Source: Kondoa malvinella (lineage: Eukaryota > Basidiomycota > Agaricostilbomycetes > Agaricostilbales > Kondoaceae). From it: a DNA stretch of 64,000 nt. Shown here in pieces: positions 12,740 through 23,699 of the stretch (positions are counted from its first letter, which is position 1; every line of letters begins with the position of its first letter). Location of the stretch: contig BCIM01000004.1 of the NCBI GenBank assembly GCA_039545315.1, positions 496,001 to 560,000 of the forward strand. The letters are read 5' to 3'. Below the pieces are notes generated by a model, which worked only from the letters and a program-made list of their open reading frames with translations, did not search any database and was not told where the DNA came from. The translations under genes and the position numbers were made by a program.

Positions 12740-13970
12740 CTACGTTGGGCATTGCTGAATCTGTTTCCATTTGCCTGCTGAGCCAATTCTATGTCTTGAG
12801 CTGGATGCCTGAACCCCGGACGGATCTGATGAGTCGACAGTCGGATCCTCCAGTTTTTTCGCATCTTCAGGTTTGGATGCAAGACTGAAGTCAGGCCAAT
12901 GACTGCTTTGGTATCTGCGTCGATGCAGTACCGCTGCTTGTGATGTGTCGTCTTCACCCCACCGCCTGTGTTCGAATGAAAGCGGAGTAGTTTGGTTCTG
13001 GTCGAACGCGTTAGCTTCGTTGTGACTCATTATTAGGGTGATCACTCGCCTGTGGTCGTTGTCGTCGCACCAGTGGCCTAATGTTCTGCTATCATGAATC
13101 TTGACATCGGGTAGACCCGAAACGGGATTGCCTGGATCCGCTGCGGACGGAGCGGGTAGCCCCTGATCGACACAGGGTTGCGCGATAGGATCCTGGTTTG
13201 ATGTGCCCGTCTCTGGTACCATGATTACTGTCACGCCTATGTCCGCCAGCTGCTTGACCATGCCCTATGACAACGAGTTAGCCACACAGCCGAAAAGCCA
13301 GACAGGTTGCACTCACCAAGCCGCGTGCTGATGGTTGACCTGCGGCCCAGTTACCGGTAGCGCCATCAGTTCCGGTAGCAATGACTGGTGGGTTGCTCAG
13401 CCATGCTTTGCGCCTAGCGATGCTGGTTTTCGCCTTCCGCTTTCTGATGTTCTTCTTGCGTTGACTTCGAGTGCCTTCTATGATGGGTGAGCGGTCGTAA
13501 TAGAACTCGTTCGCCGTAATCTTGTTGGCGACATAAGCAGCCAAGCGAGGGAAATAAGACTGTTTGGCGATCCGCGCTTGAAAGCCAGCTTTCGCGAGCC
13601 ATCTAGACTTATGGTGAAAGGCTGCAAGATGTTTGTGGTGCTGGGCGATACGAGTATTTTCGTGGTAGATAGAAGATGGATCAGCGCCTTTGTACACATG
13701 TCGATGTGCGCGCAGATCGGCCATCCTCATTTCGGCACTCCTCCTGACATCGCCTCTACCGGTCCAGAAGTCTCGGTCTTCTTTTCGTTTGCGCTTGGAT
13801 ATCTGGTTCGATCTGCTGCTGAGTATGGCCATTTGAGAATGTGCATTCTTGACACGCTTTGAAGTAGACTTGAACTGGGTTGTAGCCGCGTGAGAGCGCT
13901 TTTGATGTTGATTGACCGTAATCGCGTTGGCCAGCATTTCCGCATCGAGTCTAGCTTTGGTGTCGACCAT
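12740..13970 (-). CDS. Fanzor/TnpB-like protein, C-terminal part only (likely transposon remnant)
   Basis: The spliced product resembles the C-terminal half of eukaryotic Fanzor (TnpB-related, OMEGA) nucleases, RNA-guided DNA-cutting proteins found in mobile elements. The first ATG is at 13970. Exon 1 is very basic and helical (KSRWLAKAGFQARIAKQ, RSQRKKNIRKRKAKTS), then gives the strand PVIATGTDGATGNW and the loop QPSARGL. An intron (about 13262-13313, GTGAGT...ATAG) joins to GMVKQLADIGVTVIMVPETGTS; in the family this is the RuvC-II strand with the catalytic Glu followed by T-S and a zinc finger. The finger looks eroded: only PC and HWC remain. HWCDDNDHRRVITLIM matches the place of the RuvC-III Asp motif. 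The RuvC-I part (family DPG motif) is missing, because the upstream DNA codes on the other strand, so activity is unlikely. The family call rests on motif order, not a search. Confidence 0.5.
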
Positions 13971-15062
13971 TGTTTGATGGATCAGCCGAAATTCAGCTCG
14001 CTTTCTCGACACCAAAGATCGTACTCAGCAAGTCTGAAATAGCAGACTTGTGCACTGAAGTCAAAGGCATTGGAAATCGAGCGAGAGACTCATCCGCATC
14101 CATTCAGAGTCTCGGAGAACTATGTTCACCTACCACGGTCATCGAATACGCCTTTTCATCCCACGCGAATCAAGCTGTACAAGGTCTGAAGCAGCTGATA
14201 GGTACAATGGGCATGCTGGATGGTGTTGTTGATAGTAAAGGGCTGGTTGTGAAGGATGTTGTCCCATGGTTATCGGAACAACTTGTGAGCATCTCCTTCG
14301 ACACTGATATAGCAACTCACCGACAATTTGGCAGACTCTGCATTACACATCGCCGCACTTCAATGTCCACCCTCTGGCAGATCTACGCAGTATCAAGACC
14401 ATAGCTACAATGCCCAGTGCCTCTTTGAAGGATCCAGCAAATGCGGAAGCAATAGGCAGCATCAGGAAAGGATTGGTAGAGTTGGCGAATAACGTGTCGA
14501 AAGCGGTAGTGTTGCTTGCGGGATTTGGCTTGGGTGTGACAGGCTCGTCTCTATGGTGGACTCTATGTCGGTGAGTGTACACGAGTCGCGCTTCTTACAT
14601 CACTGACAAACATACAGGCCTGGTTCTGCTTTGCTACGAAGCAGCTGCGCAAATTGGCAGCTGAATACCGCTTTGTCACTGGTCCTAGAATTCAAAGAGG
14701 CAGCCACGATTCAACTTCCAGAGGGGCTCTTTGCGCTAGCAAGCAAAAGCTCTGTAAGGTCTGCAGCGATAGACAAGTGGACAAAACGCCTCCAATCCTC
14801 TCTCGTTACCAGGGACATCCAACAAAGAGGCAGGTTGTCGTATCCGGCCAGAACTATCGTGAACGAACAAGAAGAGCCGGGATCCATCGCCTACAAAGTC
14901 GCCATGGCCAGCCCGAACATCATTCTGACCATCAAAGATCTTCCGCCTAGGTCGAAGCTGCTCGCCGAATGGGCAAAGAGGTCGGCTGCTGAAAAGAAGC
15001 GATTGGCAGAGTACGAGGCAAGTAGGATGGAGAACGCCGAAAGCGAGGACGATGACGAATGA
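13970..15062 (+). CDS. Uncharacterised protein with one membrane segment and acidic tail
   Basis: Not recognised. Three exons fit well: about 13970-14284, about 14335-14573 and about 14620-15062, with introns starting GTGAGC and GTGAGT. The product has a helical first part (SKSEIADLCTEVKGIGNRA), a hydrophobic stretch just before the second junction (AVVLLAGFGLGVTGSSLWW), a central region with VLEFKEAATIQLPEGLFALA and a charged C-terminus ending MENAESEDDDE. No ATG opens the first exon in frame: the open frame begins after a stop near 13954, and the ATG at 13977 is in another frame. A short upstream exon must exist, or the 5' end has been lost. The 5' end touches the divergent Fanzor-like remnant, which may mark the lesion. 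Confidence 0.5.
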
Positions 15063-15147
15063 TCATGTAAGATAGAATAATGGCAGAGCATTGCAGATGC
15101 AAGAAGAGCAAAGCTCTGGTTTGTATAATCTGCTAGAATAAAGGTGA

Positions 15148-15463
15148 ATGGCTGACATGGCGCCCCAAGCGGGAGAAATGATCCCAATCGCTACCGCTTA
15201 TCCATCGCTCATCATACTCAAGGAGATTCACATTGTCGGTTCTTGTGTTGGCAATCGCAAAGAAGCCATCGAAACTTTGGATCTAGCCNAGCGGGGTTTA
15301 GTGTCAACCCATTTCAGCACTGCATCCATGTACGAAGTGAGTGGTCATTAATGTACGTGGCTGATCAGCTGATCATCCCTATCTTTTATAGCTGGACTCG
15401 ATCTTTGAGAAGATGGGCAAGGGTCAAATCCAAGGTCGCGTGGTGCTTGATCTGTGGAAGTGA
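15148..15463 (+). pseudogene. Zinc alcohol dehydrogenase fragment (C-terminal about 90 residues)
   Basis: The two exons 15148-15338 and about 15392-15463, joined by an intron with a GTGAGT donor, read MIPIATAYPSLIILKEIHIV, then GSCVGNRKEAIETLDLA, RGLVSTHFSTASMY and a final part ending KGQIQGRVVLDLWK and stop. This is the end of the NAD-binding domain and the C-terminus of a medium-chain, zinc-dependent alcohol dehydrogenase of the fungal ADH1 type (family pattern P...I.LKEI.IVGS.VGNR...E.LD.A.RG.V.......). The catalytic zinc ligands and the nucleotide-binding GxGxxG precede this part in the family and are absent from the DNA upstream, which is the 3' flank of another gene. One ambiguous base (15289) lies inside the first exon and two more (15479, 15483) just downstream. 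It is a decayed copy or an assembly artefact. Confidence 0.7.
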
Positions 15464-16238
15464 AGGCACTGCAGGGCANAAANCGTTACCCGCACTTCCT
15501 TTAATGAAACGGTCTGGAATAGCGCTCGATTTGCTTTTGAAGTTCACGTCGGCACAGTAAATGACTTGCGAAGCACTTGCAATTACTTCCGCTCGCATTA
15601 ATGATGGGATGAAACGATGCATAATCTAATACAGTGAAGTGTATGCCAAAGCTATAATGATACAATGCTGAACGGAAACTGAAACGACGATTACACAAAC
15701 TTCATCAACACCTTTGAGCCTATAACGACGCGTCAGACATGAAAACAAGCAGGTCTGGGTCTGCTTTGTGTTGCTATTATGTTCACTCTTTCCTGATGAC
15801 GACGAGCTACGAGAACAATGGAGCTCCATCACTAATACTACTGCGTGACAACACTATCAGGCGGCTTCAAGCATAACCTTCGCGCGATGTCCTGTTGGAT
15901 GAAATGCGAGCCAGCTTGGCATGTTCAAACGAGACGAGGTTTCGATCTGCTCCGTCTCCGTCGCAAGTGACCTAGCTACGCGTATGCAGCATCAGAGCAT
16001 GCGCAAGTGATCCAAAAATGCAAATCACAACAGCCAAGCATCTCGATGGTCATCAGTAAGCTCTGCATAGAGCGAAGTCCTTCACTGGGCGCTTCAATCC
16101 CTTTGTTGTCTATCTTGACGGCCTTGGCTCGCGGCCGCTTCTCGACTTCGAACTTCGCCGAACTTGCAGAGACTCTCGGTAACAGCAATAGGCTCTCGAG
16201 CCTTCCCTGCAGAACTTTCGCTGTCTGTTTTCGCCCTC
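15464..16238. other. Intergenic stretch with ambiguous bases
   Basis: About 775 bp without a supported gene. It contains unresolved bases at 15479 and 15483 and the presumed promoter of secreted protein B. No RNA gene or clear repeat was recognised. Confidence 0.35.
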
Positions 16239-17597
16239 ATGCTTCGGTTCTTTCTCCAATACCATCTCGTATACCTGATCAGATTAAGTCTTGCGCAATC
16301 GTCTTGCCCAGCGGATGTCAGCAGATACGAAGAATCGACATACAAGGGCTCTGACCTGCAAAAATGGCAAACTCTAGGCAAAGGAGAATTTGACCGGAAC
16401 ATCATCGTATCGGGCGACGAAATGCAGTTCCTCTTCATGAACGACAAAGAGAAGGAGAGTCTCGAAGAAGTCTTCATTACGAACTCGAGCCAGTTTCTGT
16501 TCCAAGATCTCACCGCCTCGGTGACTTTCCGCGTCGAACGTGCTCTGGACGAAGCCATTATTCGGTTTGGCTGGATGGCGCCTGATAGCGACTGGCGTGG
16601 TACACCCATAGGCGTTATTCTGGGTGAATATCAACAGGAAGTGATAGGTGGCAACCCTGTCTATGATTTACCAGAAGGCACCACATCGCGGTATTTCACG
16701 ACTCTTTCGTATGATGTCGACAAGGACTACTACTTGTGGCCGAAAGACCAGAAAGATATCAAATTCGGAGACGACGTGTCGCAAGCTGCTGCTAGAGAAT
16801 CAGAAGTGATAGCCCACTTCAAGACAGATCGCGGATTTGACATCCCCTCGAGCGGCAATACTGGCAAGCCTTATACCTTGAATATTGCGCTCGAGGACTC
16901 CAGCACCACGATTACTGGCCATAGCGAAGACGCAGATGATTCGGATCTTATCTCTTTTTCGTTCGATATGTCAAGACCTAAGTTGTCTTTGGTCTTTGGC
17001 ATCGAAGGCAGTGCACTGGACGAATCTGCGAATATGATATCGGTGTTATCTGTTCGAACGACCGGTTGTAGACGTAAGTTTGTTGCTTGAAAGCTGTACA
17101 TCAAGTTCTGATAGGTTGCTTCAGTATTGTCCGAGGAAGAGAAAGCAGCGGTCAAAGCCGACGCAGACAAGCAAGCAGCGGCCGAAGCTGCAGCGCAGAG
17201 TGCAGCAGCAAGTCTTGCGGCTTTGCAAGCGGAAGAAACCAACTCGAGCCAAAATGTTCCTCAACCAGTTGAAACTTCGAGATCTATTCCGCAACCTAGC
17301 AGCTCGATGTCGAGATCCAGCTCCACGCCAGAAGAGGAAGTAGAACCAACCACTACCGCTTCTCCTTCGCTTCAAACGTCCTTGTTCACTTCGACAGGTA
17401 CGGTCTCCAGCTCAAAGACGATACAGCAGAAGAACAAGATCAAGACCGTATATGATACAACGCTCATCGATGGACAAACATCATCCACTTCCATACAGAG
17501 CTCAGATCAGCCAGGCAACGCTTTCTCAATACCTGTCCCTCTCAAGCTCGTATCTGGCTGTATTGGGCTCATCTTTGTACTATTACATACATTGTAA
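16239..17597 (+). CDS. Secreted, probably GPI-anchored protein of unknown family, paralogue B
   Basis: Second member of the pair with 10427-11682. The ATG at 16239 is preferred over 16164 because it places a hydrophobic signal peptide at the N-terminus (MLRFFLQYHLVYLIRLSLA then QSSC). The mature domain of about 260 residues has SQFLFQDLTASVTFRVE, IIRFGWMAPDSDW and MISVLSVRTTGC. A phase-1 intron (about 17074-17124, GTAAGT donor) follows the GC motif exactly as in paralogue A. Exon 2 begins LLSEEEKAAVKADADK, an alanine/glutamine-rich helix, then a Ser/Thr-rich stalk with LFTSTGTVSSS. It ends in a hydrophobic tail (PVPLKLVSGCIGLIFVLLHTL) of the kind removed when a GPI anchor is added. This suggests a surface or wall protein; function unknown. 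Confidence 0.75.
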
Positions 17598-17726
17598 TAC
17601 ACGCGATTACCACGCTGTCGTGACCTTGACTCTCACTGGACTTTCGTCAATTCGCAATGTTTTGATCTGCAACAGTTAGAAGTCGAGTCATATATACCCT
17701 CCCAGGCCTCCAAAGGCGTGTACACC

Positions 17727-20700
17727 ATGGTGCACTCGCTGTCCCTCTATGGCCGGCCTCTGCCCAAGCCAGGCGAGCTTCCAGTGGTGAAATGCACCAA
17801 AGTGCCAGAACGCGATTTGTCCGGTTTACTGGCGTCCAAGGAGTTTGAAGCGTTTGGCTATGTACAGGAATTATATTGGGATAGATCAGCCAACTATGTC
17901 AGATGGATTCGTGAGCTGTCAGGGAAACTGGAGCTGGTGACAAGAGTTGACATGCTATTGGGTGACAGAACCGCTCGAGAAGGAATTGGCTGCGCAAGTA
18001 GAATATGATATGGACGAGCAGGGTACGCAACATTGTGTCTGTGCTAATCGGTCATCTGATTGGCAACATATGTCGGTACAGACAAGGAATGGCTCGACCA
18101 AGTCAATAGCGAACGAGCCAAGTCTGGGCACGGCGAAGTGTCTTATGAAGCTTTCGAAGTCATCATGGATAAGCTAGAGAAGGACTGGTTTGATCTGGTC
18201 AGTACGGCCGAAGCGAGAATCTGTCTGGCTGATTTTCTGCTGGCAGAACTCCAAGATACCAAAGAAGGAGGCAGCTATCGGTGTAGAAGACTCTATATGC
18301 GCTGTCTGTGACGACGGAGAATGCGAGGGCAACAATGCTATCGTCTTCTGCGATGGCTGCAACCTTGCTGTACACCAAGGTAATCTCGCGCTTCTTTTCC
18401 GAGACGTCACCTGACAAGCGTGCGTAGACTGCTATGGCGTACCATACATACCAGAAGGCCAATGGCTATGTCGCAAATGCACAGTCTCGCCTGATAAGCC
18501 TGTCGTAAGTATCAATCACTCATCCCGGTCAGCACTGATCTGGCCTTGCAGTCCTGCATACTCTGTCCGGTCGAAGCTGGCGCCTTCAAACAAACCACTT
18601 CCAATTCCTGGGCTCACTTGCTATGCGCTATTTGGATCCCAGAAGTCGCAGTAGCCAATTCCATCTACATGGAACCGGTTGACGGCATCGAGCACATTCC
18701 AAAAGGTCGCTGGAAGCTCAACTGCTATCTCTGCCACAAAAAAGTCGGCGCTTGTATCCAATGCGCCAAGAAGACGTGCTTTACCGCTTTTCATCCTTCT
18801 TGTGCGAGAGAATATGGTTTGAGCCTTCAATTCAATCGGGCAGACTTTTATGCCGAACAAGCGCCTGACCTCAAAGCATTCTGTCATAAGCATACTCCCG
18901 TGCGTATCTGTACTACTGTAGTCGGACTGCAGCTGACGATGGGCGCACAGATTCCCGAACCGGAAGAAGGAGAAGAAATCGACTCAAGCCAACCACATCG
19001 TGCTCATCCTCATCCTTCCTCTCAGAAACGCAAACGCTTACCGTCACCTCCTTCCAACGCACCTCGACCAAAGAAACGGAAAGCAGGGAAGACTTCCCGC
19101 GCTTACAACAAGACTTTTGCATCTTCTGGACCGCCGGTTGTTCCTCAAGTCATCTATGAGGCTATTATGGAGTATACCAAGAAATTAACCATGACGAATA
19201 AAAAGGTGTTTGTGAGTTTGCTATGTCGGTATTGGAGTTTGAAGAGAGAAGCGAGAAGAGGTGCCGGGTTCCTGAAGAGACTGCATCTTGAGGTGAGTTA
19301 ACTCTAAGTCGATACGACCAGTGCTGAGCTATCATGTAGCCATGGACTGCATCTGCTTCGAATCGACAGCAGAGCGAAGTGGAAAGAGCAAAGAAGCTCG
19401 AGGTGAGTGCCGGTCTCCGTTCGTGCGAGTGTCACTTAGAAGAATCGATGCCGATAGCTCATGCAAAAGCTTCGCACGGATTTGGACAATTTGCGCATGC
19501 TTTGCGACTTTGTCAAGAAACGAGAGCTCAAAAAGAAGAAACGCAACGAATTCATCAAGGATACCGTCAATGCGTCTCTATTTCCTCTGTCATGCCAGTT
19601 GCGTGCTGTTTTCGTAAAGATTAAAGCGTGCGTGGATTTTCACTGAATCTAAGCTTGACTTAATTGTGTACGATCCTCGTACAGTCTCGATCACAAGAAC
19701 CTCTTTGGCCCAGTCGTTCTACTTGCTGAAGTGCCAGATTATTACGATGTCGTGAAGCAGCCTATGTTCTGGAGTACTATCGATACTAGGCTGGAAGAGC
19801 ATTACTACGAGTCTGCCGCCGAGTTTCAGGTAGATCCAGATCATCTGTCTTTTAAGCACGACTGAACCGCCTGAGCAGGCCGACGTGGAGCTTACGTTGA
19901 CCAATGCCCGACTCTACAATGCGCCTGGAAACCCATATAACATTGCTGCGGCTCGAATTCAGCAGAAGATGGCTTCTATCTTGGCTTCTTGTGCCGATCT
20001 CGATAGTTCCATAGGTCAAGAATATCGAACAGGCGCGCAAGCGCTTATGACAGAAGACAAGCTCAAAGGTCTGCTTGCCTACGATCAGGAGCTTCCTCGC
20101 ATAACGCCTCCACTGACACCGACGTTCAAGCTCACTCTCAATAGCAAGCAGCCTGTCGCGAAAACTGATATGAAGCGGTCATTCTCTATCATTCCTCCTA
20201 AACGAACCAGATCTTCTGCAGCACACGAGCAAGGCTCTGCGCCCGTAGCGAGCACGTCTGCCAACCCAGCTGAGCCTTCTGGCTCTGGCTCATTCGAAAT
20301 CTTGATCGAGTCACCAAACAAGACCTCATCTACTAGAGTTCCGTCTAAAAAGGACAGACGAGCGCAAGAAGCTGACAAGAGAGCCCGAAAGCGCGAAGAG
20401 CGGCAGAGCAGGCGAGCTAGTCGAAAAGCACCAGCTGAAACAGTAGACCAACCTATGGCGGATCCAGCAGATATACAGTCTTTGATCGATGCTCAAGCGC
20501 CTATCGACTTTCCTGAAGCGCCTGAAGCGCCTAAGAAGGGGAAGAAAGGAAAAAAGGGCAAAAAGGCAGTGGCCAAAACTGTTGCACCAGCAACAGTCGA
20601 AGACCCGATGCATGTCGATGAAGACTCTAGTGATTTGTCGGAGCTCGAGTCAAGCTCGGAATCAGAGGTCGAGGTCGCAGGCAAGCTAGATAAGGGCAAA

Positions 20701-22029
20701 GGCCGAGCGGTCGAAGAAGTCCAGCCGGAGGTTATCGCTATCCAGCACGATCAAATAGAACCTGTCGCTGCTGGCTTGCCGATGCCTACTAGAAGAGTCG
20801 AACATCAACAAGAGGAACACCCACAAATTCTAGCTCAGCCAACAATCGAACAAGAACAGCCGTCTCACGCTGAGCAAGAAACACAGCCTCAGCCTGTCCA
20901 ACAGGATACGCCTGCATCTGAATCATCTGAACTGTCCGCTTTGTCCGAACTTTCGGAAAATGAAGTAGCGGACACTCTCATTTCGACAACTAAAAGCAAA
21001 CGCAAAGCCAAAAGATCGGCGAAAGGGCAGAAGTCAAAATCTCAAGTCACTGCTACTGACGTCGACCCTTATCCGCGTACACGCACACAGGCGCAGACGC
21101 CTGCGCCTGTTGAAGCTCTTCCCAAGCTGCCTGCGCCGACGAACGTTCGGAATACTCGCAAGCGGGGTCGTGAATCTACCGCAAGTGAAGCTCCGTTGTC
21201 TGCACCGGCCAAGAAACGAGCTAAAAAGTCCATCACACCAGCTATCTCGCAAGTCATCGTACCATCAGCGGAAGTGCCCCAGCAGCTCGAAATTGCTGAA
21301 GAGCAGGATGTACAGCAGGACGAGTCTATGAATATTGAACAGCAAGACGAATCCATGAGTGTCGAAGCCAGCGTGGAGACCACAGTCAAGATTGAAGACG
21401 CTGCCGCACCCACTGCTACGAAGAGAAGTAGTAAAGCAAAGAAGCCACTGAAGGTCCCGCCTACCTTGCACCAACTCAGATACAAGGAGGACCAGTCGCC
21501 GATTTATGGAGATCAGATGTGTGTGCCAATCGATCCTTCTTTATACGCATGCTGATTCCGGCGCCCAGCTGGTGTGCCGCAGGAAAGGATTGGTGGGCTG
21601 CTGAAGGTTAGTTTCGACCTCTTCATATCATTCATAGGCTGACCAAGCTGTACAGTCGTCGAGCCTACAGACGCAGTGCCTCGAGGTGTAATGGATGCTA
21701 AACCGAAAGCACCTGCTGTGCTGGTCAATTGGCTCGAGCGCGACGAATGGTACGAGATGGACGCCAATAAGAAGTCTTGTTGTTGACTTTTGAGCAGGAA
21801 TTGGATCCCAAACAAGCGAATCATGTATCCAATGGGCGATAATGCGGAATTGGATGCTTTGATGGAACAGCATGCTAATTTGCCTGGTCCCATGAGACCT
21901 TATCTACTGGAAGGTATCGCGGCTGCGAAGAGTAATAGGTGCGTCCTTTGTTGATCGGGAATGAGTCATTGCTGATGTTGTTGTAGGATGTCTGCTGAGG
22001 AACTTGCTGCTGAGAACGGGGGCGAGTGA
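17727..22029 (+). CDS. NTO1: BRPF/Nto1-like histone reader: EPL, PHD-zinc knuckle-PHD, bromodomain, PWWP
   Basis: A scaffold that recruits a MYST-type histone acetyltransferase (NuA3 in yeast, MOZ/HBO1 in animals) to chromatin. The start at 17727 gives an Enhancer-of-Polycomb-like N-terminus ([19 protein letters not shown] across two introns). The first PHD finger is [20 protein letters not shown]...CNLAVHQDCYG, followed by the zinc knuckle and second PHD ([58 protein letters not shown]). The bromodomain shows [17 protein letters not shown] and the acetyl-lysine Asn in [11 protein letters not shown] long acidic and basic low-complexity linker (about 20150-21430) leads to a PWWP domain: using the donor after 'at' near 21515, the frame reads [20 protein letters not shown], then [10 protein letters not shown] and [18 protein letters not shown]. 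About ten introns. Yeast Nto1 lacks bromodomain and PWWP, so this is the animal-like layout. Confidence 0.85.
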
Positions 22030-22348
22030 AGCATGGTTGTAGCAAGAAGTAAGATTGTAGGATTGTATTGTATTGAAGTGCGATTCATTTGCTGCTATAA
22101 GAGTCATTTGCTGCTACCAGAGCTCTAGCGTTGTCCGAATTTACACCCCGATTGCCGTAAAGTCCCTTGAGCGCCTGTACAACGACGAACGCTCTCCCCG
22201 GAGCGCTTGCTGATGCATCTTGACATTCGGCTGGCGGCACTAGCGAGAAAGCGCTGTCAGATACATCACATTGAGAATGATCAGCTCACTTTCAGACTGA
22301 ACACCCTGTCACGCGTGTCCGCTATCTATACCAAGCCCTGTCTGGCTC

Positions 22349-22773
22349 TTATAGCGAATTCAAAGCCTTTGTAACCAAAGCACAAGGATCTTTGCCATGC
22401 GCTCGCGCGCAGACATAGGATTCTGGCCCGCTCGAGCATTTCACATCCTGCACATTCAATAAACCCTCGCACTGAGAGTCGGTAGAGCAGTACTGACTTG
22501 TACAGATGGACAAGGGCAATCCTTTGGCCGCTTCACGCATTCAAACGAATCTTGACATACGAAATTTTCGCATGTATTGGCTGAGAAAACGGTGTGTCAA
22601 CTAGGTGCAGCAGAGCGAGACAACAATAGGGACGGACCATCATTTTCTGACTGCCTCAAGAGTTCTAAAGCAGAAGGTCGAGTGTGCTCCTGCTGCCCGC
22701 CAAAGAATTGTTGAAAGAATTGCGCTTGAGCTATGCTAAAGCTGAACGCTAATATCGCAAAGAGGAAGCGCAT
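22349..22773 (-). CDS. LCL2: LCL2-like secreted protein (ER quality control family)
   Basis: Small secretory protein matching the fungal LCL2 family (long chronological lifespan 2), which is linked genetically to ER-associated degradation in yeast. The ATG at 22773 starts a signal peptide (MRFLFAILAFSFSIAQA) followed directly by QFFQQFFGG, the family's usual mature start. After an intron the product has NTCENFVCQDSFECVKRPKD and CPCPSVQ. A 48-nt intron (GTCAGT...GTGCAG) then joins to DVKCSSGPESYVCARAHG and the end KALNSL. Cysteine spacing and the CPCP motif agree with the family, and length (about 120 residues) is normal. It lies tail to tail with the BRPF-like gene, about 320 bp apart. Confidence 0.8.
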
Positions 22774-23699
22774 TTTGACCGGGGTGTGCTTGCAGTGGTT
22801 AGACCTGATCATCAGGTTGATCTCGAGCGGCCACTTCTGGTTCTCACACTGCTCGGCTGCTATCTCTTCTTCTGTATATGCATTTGAGCAGCTGGCCCTG
22901 CTTATTGCGGCTGTCCGCATACAGTGCTTGCCATCGTTCAGCAGCAGCTGTTGTTAGCGATACCGTGGTCAACGCAGCTTTCACTGACCTGCAAAGATGT
23001 CTCTCATGCAACACTGGGAATCCAGTAAGCCAAGGCTGCACGCACGACAAGATCTAGATACACTTCCTTGGTCAGCAAGAAGCGGTATTGTCATCAGCAG
23101 TCCTTTCCTCTTCGAAGAGTTGTCGTAATCGGACATGGTACTTTCATGCGATAATCAGTAGAGTATCTGTCTCGTCTTTTTAAGCTGCTACGATTCTACA
23201 GCTTGACATTCGCTACCTGGGAAGAACGATCGTTTGATATGATGACTGTGAGTGGTCTTGAAACTTTACATCGGCGAACGCTGACGATCCCTTGCAGTCA
23301 TCATCGATGCCTGCTGTGAAAACGCGCACTCAATGCTGCTGCAACGCACTCTGTTTGGCATGGAGGTTAGTCAAGCGGGTGATAAAATGCTATCTTTCGA
23401 TGGGCGGAAGAGTCGTGCTCAAATCTAGAGCACTTCTACATTCATGTAAATCAGATAGATTGCAAGAACGCGTGTGCCCATATTATGCGTTCCAAGTGGT
23501 GTGACCAAACCTTCCTTAGTTCGACGATACACCGACTAGAGCTTTCTACAGCAGACTTCTGTCCCTTGATTGCAACTCTCTCCAACGCCGTGCGATGGAA
23601 CAGCCTAGTCGACAGTATACAAAACAGCAGTAACATCGACTTTTGAATTCTGTGGCCCGCGCATAAGCGTGATACACTCAAAGGGCAAGCAGCAGAACC
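22774..23699. other. Stretch without a firm gene; possible small + strand gene
   Basis: About 925 bp upstream of both LCL2 and the mitochondrial carrier. A possible spliced + strand reading exists at about 23150-23400: LSRLFKLLRFYSLTFATWEE, then an intron (GTGAGT...TTGCAG, about 23247-23298) and SSSMPAVKTRTQCCCNALCL. It resembles no family I know and neither end can be fixed, so it is not called as a gene. Confidence 0.3.

Noticed and set aside
19885..21555. Stand-alone 556-residue acidic protein
   Set aside because: Its first residues complete a bromodomain begun in upstream exons and its end joins PWWP exons, so it is an internal exon of the BRPF-like gene.
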